From Quillaja saponaria (Eukaryota; Streptophyta; Magnoliopsida; Fabales; Quillajaceae): DNA of 64,000 bases. The position numbers and the translations under genes were made by a program. The stretch is taken from assembly GCA_029379385.1 (NCBI GenBank), contig CM055615.1, forward strand, positions 5,084,001-5,148,000, written 5' to 3'. How positions within the stretch are numbered: position 1 is the first letter of the stretch; each line of letters begins with the position of its first letter. Positions 57,046 to 64,000 of the stretch are shown here, piece by piece. Under the pieces are notes generated by a model that was given only the letters and a program-made list of their open reading frames with translations, made no database searches and was not told the DNA's origin.

Positions 57046-58985
57046 TTTCATCTTTCCAATTGTGAACGTCAATGCCTCGTGATTTGCATTCATATAAGTA
57101 CAATAAGGAGATTAGTCGCTTAGAATCCATTCTATTGTCGGAAGTAATAAGCCCCAAATTGAATCACACCTCCGATGAAAGCATCCTCTTTGCTTCTCAA
57201 TTTGGGCACGAAGCAATCTAGCCATGAAATAATCAAGGTTAGGTTTCCCTTTTTTACCCTCTTTTGAGCAAATTTTCCAAATTTCTGTGTTGTGGATTTA
57301 GGCATTTTGTTGTGCTTGAGTGTTATGCTTTCCCTCTTCAGCTTCCAGATGTTCGTCAGTTACGGTTCTAGTTGCTTCTTACACGAAAGTTAGGTTCTTG
57401 ATTCAAAATTATGATTGTCTTGAAATTATGAATTCTTGCGTTTCTTAACCACTGTTCTGTTAAATGTTGTGCTGTAATAGTTCTAAGCAACTATTCTAGT
57501 TATCTATACGAAAAACTGGTTCTTTTGAGGAACCAAATTTGCCATTTTAATGTGTTTCCCCAATCTTGATGTATAACAAAGGAGTCTTTGATGCTAGTTT
57601 TTTATTCACCCCTTATTTCATTTCGAATTTCTCACAAGTACCTTCACACCTTTTGGATATGAGCCTAATCTCGTTCGGGGTTCGCTGCTATCCATCACCA
57701 CAAGTGTTTTCCTGCTGACTAGAACACCTGACATTACAGAGGCTCCTTTACTTCTAATTGCAATGGGCATGCCTTGAAAATAAAAAATAAAAAAATTTCA
57801 TTTTTCCAGTTGTGAACGTCAATGCCTTGTGAATAAGGATATTAGTTGCTTAGAATCCACATTATGGGGAAAACAGCAAATTGTTCAAATAATTGAAGAT
57901 TGTAGATTGATTTCTTTCCCTCGTAATTACTGTTCAACAATTCCACTCAGCCCTTCAATAAGCAATTCTACCCTCTTATCTTCTTAAGCTATTAAATGAA
58001 ACGCATGTATACACTAAAAGAAGGGATTAACCTTACATAAATAAAGCAAATTCAACGTTCATAGTTGGAGTGTACTCTGAAGCTCAACTCCTCCAAATAA
58101 AATGTTAGAAAATAATCTATGTGAGAAAGAAAGAGAGAGAAATCTAAACAGTTTTCCCCCTTTTATCGACAGGGTACTATCGGCAGTGACCAAGGCGAAC
58201 AGCAAACTGCTCATTGTCGACAACAAGTTGCTGTCGGATGTAGTGCAATTTTTAAAAAACAAATATATTTCAATTGGATTAGAGTAGGTTGGATCATTTA
58301 TCTTAGAAATTTTGAACTAAATCCAATCTAATAAAATAATAGAGGCCATCCAACCAATCCAATTCAAGCAACACAATAAATTTGAATCAACCATATATAC
58401 CATATAAGATTGCTTTGATTTGATCTATTGGAGCTAATCATGTAGTTTTGATCTGTTATTCAAATTATTTATACAAGTTGGATTACTTAAGGTGTTACAA
58501 ATGATATCGAAGCCAGCTGAATATTCACATCCATGTGAGATTAGTGATACTGTAATCCGAATTCTGTGTGGGCCTTAAAGGCGAGAACCAAGTGGGAATT
58601 TTTGCACGCATCATTATTTTAATAACAGACCCTTAAATATTTTATATTTCAAATACATTCCGAAAATAATCACCATCAACTTACGATATATAGTAAGAAA
58701 AGTTTAGAGAAAGAAGCGTGTTAGTATGTACAAATTGGAGATAGAAACTCCTTTATAACTCTAAACCATTTGTTTAACTTTCTAGTCAACTTATGTTTTC
58801 TTTGGAACTTTGGGTTCATTACTTCTTTTACTTGTTAGGTGTGAGTTTGTCCTTTCGTGCTTTGTTGTAAAATTGGACGTTTTTTATTATTAGACTTATC
58901 AACGTAAATACCATATGAGTTATTATTTGATTTTTTGACATATGTTGTTAGCAGACAAAATTATAAATCATTATCTTATCCTGTG
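56437..58985. repeat. Segmental duplication copy B, block 3
   Basis: This is the partner of 33349-35886, including the tandem ~720-bp units. A pure A tract of about 36 bases lies at 57007-57042. Similarity to copy A stops near 58985, about 1.1 kb before the CPS start codon. Confidence 0.82.
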
Positions 58986-59922
58986 ACTATAAAAAATATA
59001 TATATATTGATTTTTTCATCTTCATGTGTCCTTTCAATTTGGCAGTGTGATGTTGAAGAAAAAGTCATGTCCAATGCATGTTTGTCTCTTCAGGTGGAGG
59101 TGGTATGTGAAACAAGAACAGGCAAATTTTAGTTAACTTTTAAGCATCTTGATTTGTCGGTCATTCCAAATACATCTTTGTCTCTTTTAAGTATGCACTG
59201 ATTACTTTTTTTTAACCTTTTAGTTATTATATTAAAAAAATCTCAATAAGGTTTGTGATCAATGAAAAATAATAACGTAACAATTTATATGTATGTATTT
59301 GTTTTTTTTTTTTTTTGTCTTTCTCACCTAGCATTTTTTTTTTTTCTTTTAATTTTTATAGTCTAACTTAAATAATTATTTCCCTAATTTCATAAAATAA
59401 ATATTAGGTGTGAACTCGAAAGAAGGCGAATCGGCCACCATGGTGTATGTGTCATTATGAGAGGATGGGTTAGGTACGGAGATGGTTAGTTGCTTAGTTT
59501 ACTTGGGGTGGACTTAGTTTAGGCTGACTGAACTTTTAATTGACATGTAAGGAAGACAGCAATTTTTTTTTTATTATTATTTTTTATCATATGAGGTATT
59601 ACCATGAAAAATATAATACCATGTCATTATTTTCTGGCAACTTATTCTACCAATTTTTTAGAATGTCCCTTAAATAAAAAATCAATAAATTAAATAATAA
59701 ATTAAAAAAAGAAAAAGAAAAGAAGAAGGTGAGTTCCTCAATCTGCAAAAGATCTTAATTTGTTTTATTTTTTTGGTTGTAACCTCGGTGTCAGTGTTTT
59801 CTTATGCTCCTTTTTTTTTTTTTTTTTGGAAAGAAAAAGTCTTATTCATATATGCAAAAATTTGAACAAGTCCAGTAATTAATTTGCAGTCCAACATTGC
59901 CCTACGAAAACAATTGGATAAT
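58986..59922. other. Upstream flank of the CPS gene, no clear gene
   Basis: An open plus frame with QCDVEEKVMSNACLSLQVEV, then VCETRTGKF and a stop (59043-59132), starts after an AG and could be an exon relic. A second patch near 59408-59480 has CELERRRIGHHGVCVIMRGW. Neither is recognised. The rest is AT-rich with T tracts. Confidence 0.3.
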
Positions 59923-60010
59923 ATTAATAAACAAAAAAAGAGCACCAACAATTGCTTATCTTCCTTATTAATAAACAAAAAAAGAGCACCAACAATTGCT
60001 TATCTTCCTT
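59923..60010. repeat. 44-bp tandem duplication in the CPS promoter
   Basis: ATTAATAAACAAAAAAAGAG and the following 24 bases occur at 59923-59966 and again at 59967-60010, identical by eye. The pair ends 12 bp before the TATA box. Confidence 0.92.
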
Positions 60011-60022
60011 CTCTCGTTTGCT

Positions 60023-60030
60023 TATAAATA
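60023..60030 (+). promoter_or_regulatory. TATA box of the CPS gene
   Basis: TATAAATA lies 66 bp before the ATG at 60096. Transcription would start about 30 bp downstream, giving a 5' leader of roughly 40 bases, an ordinary plant arrangement. Confidence 0.7.
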
Positions 60031-60095
60031 GTAGCAGCTAGCAACCTTTCCCTCAAACACCAAATTAAACCAAATCAATTGCACAACAACAGATC

Positions 60096-63000
60096 ATGTC
60101 TTCTCTGTTCTCCTCCCACCAACTCCTCCCGTCTCTCTCTTCTTCTTCTTCTTCTTCTACGCGTATCCCAGACTATGTCAACCCACCTTCCTTCGCCTTA
60201 TCAATCCCTTTTTGCTCTAACCCTTTTCTGAGTAAGTTCATCTCGCTTGCAGCGATTATTGTAAAATTCAATTATAAAAAGATAAAAATAATTAAAAGAT
60301 CTTATTTTACTTCGAAATATATTCTCCTCACTCTAAATTACTTCCTTCTTATATTTGATTGAAAATACACATTTCTCAATTCTCATTGTTTCCAAAATTA
60401 TGATATATATATATATGAGAATTATGTCAAGATTTTAAATATAAATGTGAAATTCGTTTTCTGTTTTTTTCTAGTTGTGTTCTATTTTCTTGGAGCGAAA
60501 TTTTTCACATTTGCAGGGAATAAAACTTTGCTCCTTTTCCGAAAACATACAAAGAACAAAAATTTGTGAAGTCTGACGTATGATCAGAAAAGAACAAAAT
60601 CTTTAAATGGTTAATAAGTTTATTTTTCAATGCAGGCATTAAGACTGTCAAAGCTAAGGACAGCAGACGACAAATGAAGTTTGATTTTCGCTCAAGGAAT
60701 AAATCACGGTCTCAAGGTTAGACAAGTACAAACAAATGATTAAGATATAATTTATTAAATTAATATATATATATATAGTAGTCATATCTATGCTCAATAT
60801 TAAATTGACAAATCTACTTGTGAGTTGTCATAATTTTATTAATCTGAGTGACCCTACCCTAGATAACAATTGTAAATAATAATCATGACAATATTCCTCA
60901 GGATCGATCATTAGGGAATGAATCTATTTTTATTAAGTCAAAGCCAAGATAATTGTTTCTTGACAAGTGAACTATGCGATTGAGACGGTCATAAATATGT
61001 TTAAAAGATTTATTATATGCTAAGCTTAAGGTTAGATAAGGATGACAATAAAATAATGACTTAATCAAAACAATTAAATTTATATAGCATTAACAAAAAC
61101 AACTAAATATTATATTGTGTTTGCACAATATGCAGAGGAGTATCAACTTGATCTTCCCAAGTTAAAGTGGCTTGAGACTGTGGAGAATGACTTGCATGAG
61201 GAAGCTGATCATAAGGTGCTCTTGAATTTATTTATTTATTTATCTTCTATTTTTTGATTACGAGTACTCATTTTCATAAAATCTACGTATTTTTTATTCT
61301 AAAAATGTTTAAATAAATAAAATTAATCTCTAAATTGAAAGACTTCAATTCCTAACTGGCTAAATTAGGCAACTTAGTGCTATAGTATATTACGTTTTAC
61401 CAATGACAAAAATTAATTAATAGGTTTTACTATCATCTTTTGTGAAAAGGTGATATATAAAATGATTGATGTGTGATAAATTCACGTAAACTGACTAGAT
61501 GTGTGATATATTTCTCTAAACTGACCAGTCAAAGTGTAATAAATTGAATTTCAATTAAGCGTGTGATTTATGTATTTTTTTATTTTTTATTTTTCTAGTT
61601 GGGAGAGAGTTTTGAAAAGAACGAGATAAAAAAGTATGTGGAAGCGATTAAATCTATGCTGGAATCTGTGGGAGATGGAGGAGTAAAGGAGTCGGCTTAT
61701 GACACAGCATGGGTTGCTCTTGTAGAAGATGTTAATGGAAGTGACTCACCTCAATTCCCATTTTGTCTTGAATGGATTGCCAACAATCAGAATCCTGATG
61801 GTTCATGGGGTGATAGACAAGTATTCTTATCTTATGATCGAATACTTAACACATTGGCTTGTGTTATTGCATTAACCAGATGGAATGTTCATCCAGACAA
61901 GTGTGAGAAAGGAATGGCCTTTTTCAATCAAAACATTAGCAAGCTTAAGACTGAGAATCCGGAGAATATGCTTGCAGGTTTTGAAATTTCTTTCCCTGCA
62001 CTTTTGGAAAAGGCACGAAGTTTAAACATTGAAATACAAGACCAACATTCTTCTGTCCTGGATGACATATTTGCAGAGAGAGATATAAAACTCAAGAGGT
62101 AGTTAGATAATCCTATGCTAAAGTTTGGTCTATAATATTGTCTAAGAATTTACTTATTAATTACATGAGTATGTGACTATGTGGGTGTGGGATAGAATAC
62201 CAAGGGAGTTACTACATCAAGTGCCCACAACACTGCTTCTTAGCTTAGAAGGGATTCCAGATTTGGATTGGGAAAAGCTTCTAAAACTGCAGTCCTTTGA
62301 TGGGTCATTCTTTTTTGCTCTAGCCTCCTCTGCCTTTGCATTCATGCAAACCAAAAATGAAAAGGTCCTCAGCTACTTAAATGGAGTCGTGAAGAAGTAC
62401 AAGGGAGGAGGTAAAATTAATTAAAGACACACTTGAACAAGGCTTCAATGCCTTCTTTGAGAAATATATCTAGATTTTAATGAGTTTATAATTGTAAATT
62501 ATTCTATGTAGTCCCTTTTGTGTACCCGTTGGATACGTTTGAACACCTTTGGGTTGTTGATCGTCTGGAACGCCTTGGAATTTCGAGATATTTTCATCAA
62601 GAGATCAATAAACGTCTAAATTATTGTTACAGGTATAAATTTGATTCTATTTATTGTTTGGATATATATAAAATTTTATTATAAAAATTATTTTCTAAGC
62701 AACGGGTATCAATCTATAAATTGCAGATATTGGACTGAAAAAGGTATTGGCTCAACAAGAGATTCAGATGTTCCTGATCTTGATGATACAGCAATGGCAT
62801 TTAGACTATTAAGATTGCATGGCTATGACGTTTCAGCCAGTAAGTTTTATTTATATTTTTTTTTTCTAATGATTTTTAATTTTATATGAAATAAAATTAT
62901 ATACGTAATGTCATTATAGACCAAAAGAGTATTGAAAGTTATAGAAAACAATATTAGTTTTAGTTTTAATATTTATATATATGTGACAGGTGCTATTCAA

Positions 63001-64000
63001 CATTTTCAGAAAAATGGTGAGTTCTTTTGCTATCCTGGACAGTCGTCAGAAGGAGTAACAGTAATGTTAAACACTTATAGGGCTTCTCAAGTGATGTACC
63101 ATGGTGAGAAAATATTGGAGGAAGCCAAGCAATTCTCAGGAAATTATCTAAGAAACCAGCGTGCTGCTAATAGACTTTTAGATAAATGGGTTATGACTAA
63201 GGACTTACCTGGAGAGGTGTGCTATGCACTCGACATTCCATGGTACGGGAGCTTATCTCGATTAGAGGCTAGATTTTATATCGAACAATATGGTGGTGCA
63301 GATGTTGTTTGGATTGCTAAGACTCTTTACAGGTTCTATTTTGTTTGACTCTCATTTTTTAATTTAACTAACATTATGATTTAATTTTGAATGAGTAATA
63401 ATTGAAATTTTTATTTATTCTTCCCATAGAATGCCCTACATAAACAATGACCTTTATCTTGAGCTTGCAAAATTAGACTACAACAATTGCCAAGCATTGC
63501 ATCTTGAAGAGTGGGAAAATCTTCAAAGGTAAGAGTAACCGAAGAATTATAAAAAGTTCAATTTCTTTTTTAATTATTAGCTTGTCTCTTAATGCAATTG
63601 TACATTGCTTAATTATAGGTGGTACCAAGAGCTTAATCTGGCAGAGTTTGGACTGAGCAAGGAAAATCTTCTGTTGGCTTATTTTTTGGCAGCAGCCAGC
63701 ATATTTGAGTCTAATAGGTCCCCCGAACGGTTTGCATGGACCAAAACCAGAGTTTTAATTGAAGCAATAAGATCCAATTTGGAATAATGAGGAATCAAGG
63801 AGAGCCGTTGAGCAAGAATTCAATAATACAATTACTACACCAGCAAATTTACTTCAAAGGTAATTTACAAGAATGTAATTCTTTCCACACCGTTACGGTA
63901 TCCAAGTGTATGGCTGAAAATCGAAAGAATGTAATATACTTCGTTATGAGCGTATTGTTTGTGTTTCAGGAGGCTGAATTCGAACAAGAAGGAACAAAGA
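60096..64000 (+). CDS. Class II diterpene cyclase (copalyl diphosphate synthase-like), partial, one frameshift
   Basis: Such enzymes cyclise GGPP in plastids to copalyl-type diphosphates by protonation from the DxDD motif. Exons: 60096-60231, 60636-60716, 61136-61215, 61599-62098, 62196-62410, 62512-62632, 62727-62839, 62990-33332 offset i.e. 62990-63332, 63430-63528, 63619-63859, 63970-past end; all borders GT-AG and in phase. The leader is Ser-rich ([15 protein letters not shown]), a likely transit peptide. Conserved blocks: [41 protein letters not shown] (DxDD intact) and YRASQV. There is no class I DDxxD, as expected this far. The ent-CPS catalytic pair is altered: LHS is LLS (exon 5) and PNV is PFV (exon 6). 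In exon 10 the frame reads RSNLE then TAA at 63785; the +1 frame continues as [13 protein letters not shown] and [11 protein letters not shown]. One extra G near 63781-63782 explains this, ending the protein near residue 618 of about 800. Confidence 0.93.

Noticed and set aside
60232..60362. Reading through exon 1 as an 88-codon intronless protein
   Set aside because: A strong donor (GTAAGT) at 60232 and exon 2 in matching phase show the downstream part is intron.

Overview
The window is AT-rich, intron-containing plant nuclear DNA. It holds the remains of a diterpenoid gene neighbourhood buried in transposons. Three host genes can be recognised: a broken cytochrome P450 of the CYP82 type (3111-3643, minus), a broken TPS-b type terpene synthase (4557-8727, plus) head to head with it, and a class II diterpene cyclase of the copalyl diphosphate synthase type (from 60096, plus, running off the right end). 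CYP82 enzymes, a TPS-b lineage recruited to labdane diterpenes and several CPS paralogues are known together in Tripterygium (Celastraceae), so a Celastraceae-like eudicot is my best guess. That is inference from gene families, not a database match.

Layout. 1-3073 looks like a long retrotransposon LTR with internal minisatellites and a TATA box; its primer-binding-site-like sequence runs straight into the truncated P450. 3111-8727 is the P450/TPS pair. Inside the TPS, the DDxxD exon is present twice, on either side of a small LTR element (5962-7604). 9351-12764 is a solo LTR with a perfect 5-bp target duplication. About 13.0-35.9 kb (copy A) and 44.5-59.0 kb (copy B) are two copies of one large segmental duplication. 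Copy A alone carries a degenerate Copia element (16062-21998) and an extra 2.5 kb (30877-33348). Shared content of the two copies: an unrecognised membrane-protein relic, a LINE 3' end, a Gypsy-type LTR element that carries gag and two kinds of tandem repeat, and a MITE family rich in GACAGC-like motifs. Between the copies lie a Copia gag fragment split by a second solo LTR (36509-39404, perfect target duplication), a Harbinger-like MITE (41266-42104) and a hairpin MITE (43450-43633).

60.1-64.0 kb is the only stretch that still looks like a gene: eleven exons (the last cut by the window end) with GT-AG borders, a Ser-rich plastid-type leader, QxxDGSW motifs and an intact DxDD acid motif. Two features stand out. 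The His/Asn pair of ent-CPS enzymes is replaced by Leu and Phe, which argues against a gibberellin ent-CPS and for a specialised product. A one-base frameshift in exon 10 would end the protein near residue 618; it may be real or an assembly error.

As a pathway the set would be CPS (GGPP to a bicyclic diphosphate in the plastid), a TPS-b class I synthase and a CYP82 oxidase. As sequenced here, the latter two are dead and the first is probably damaged.
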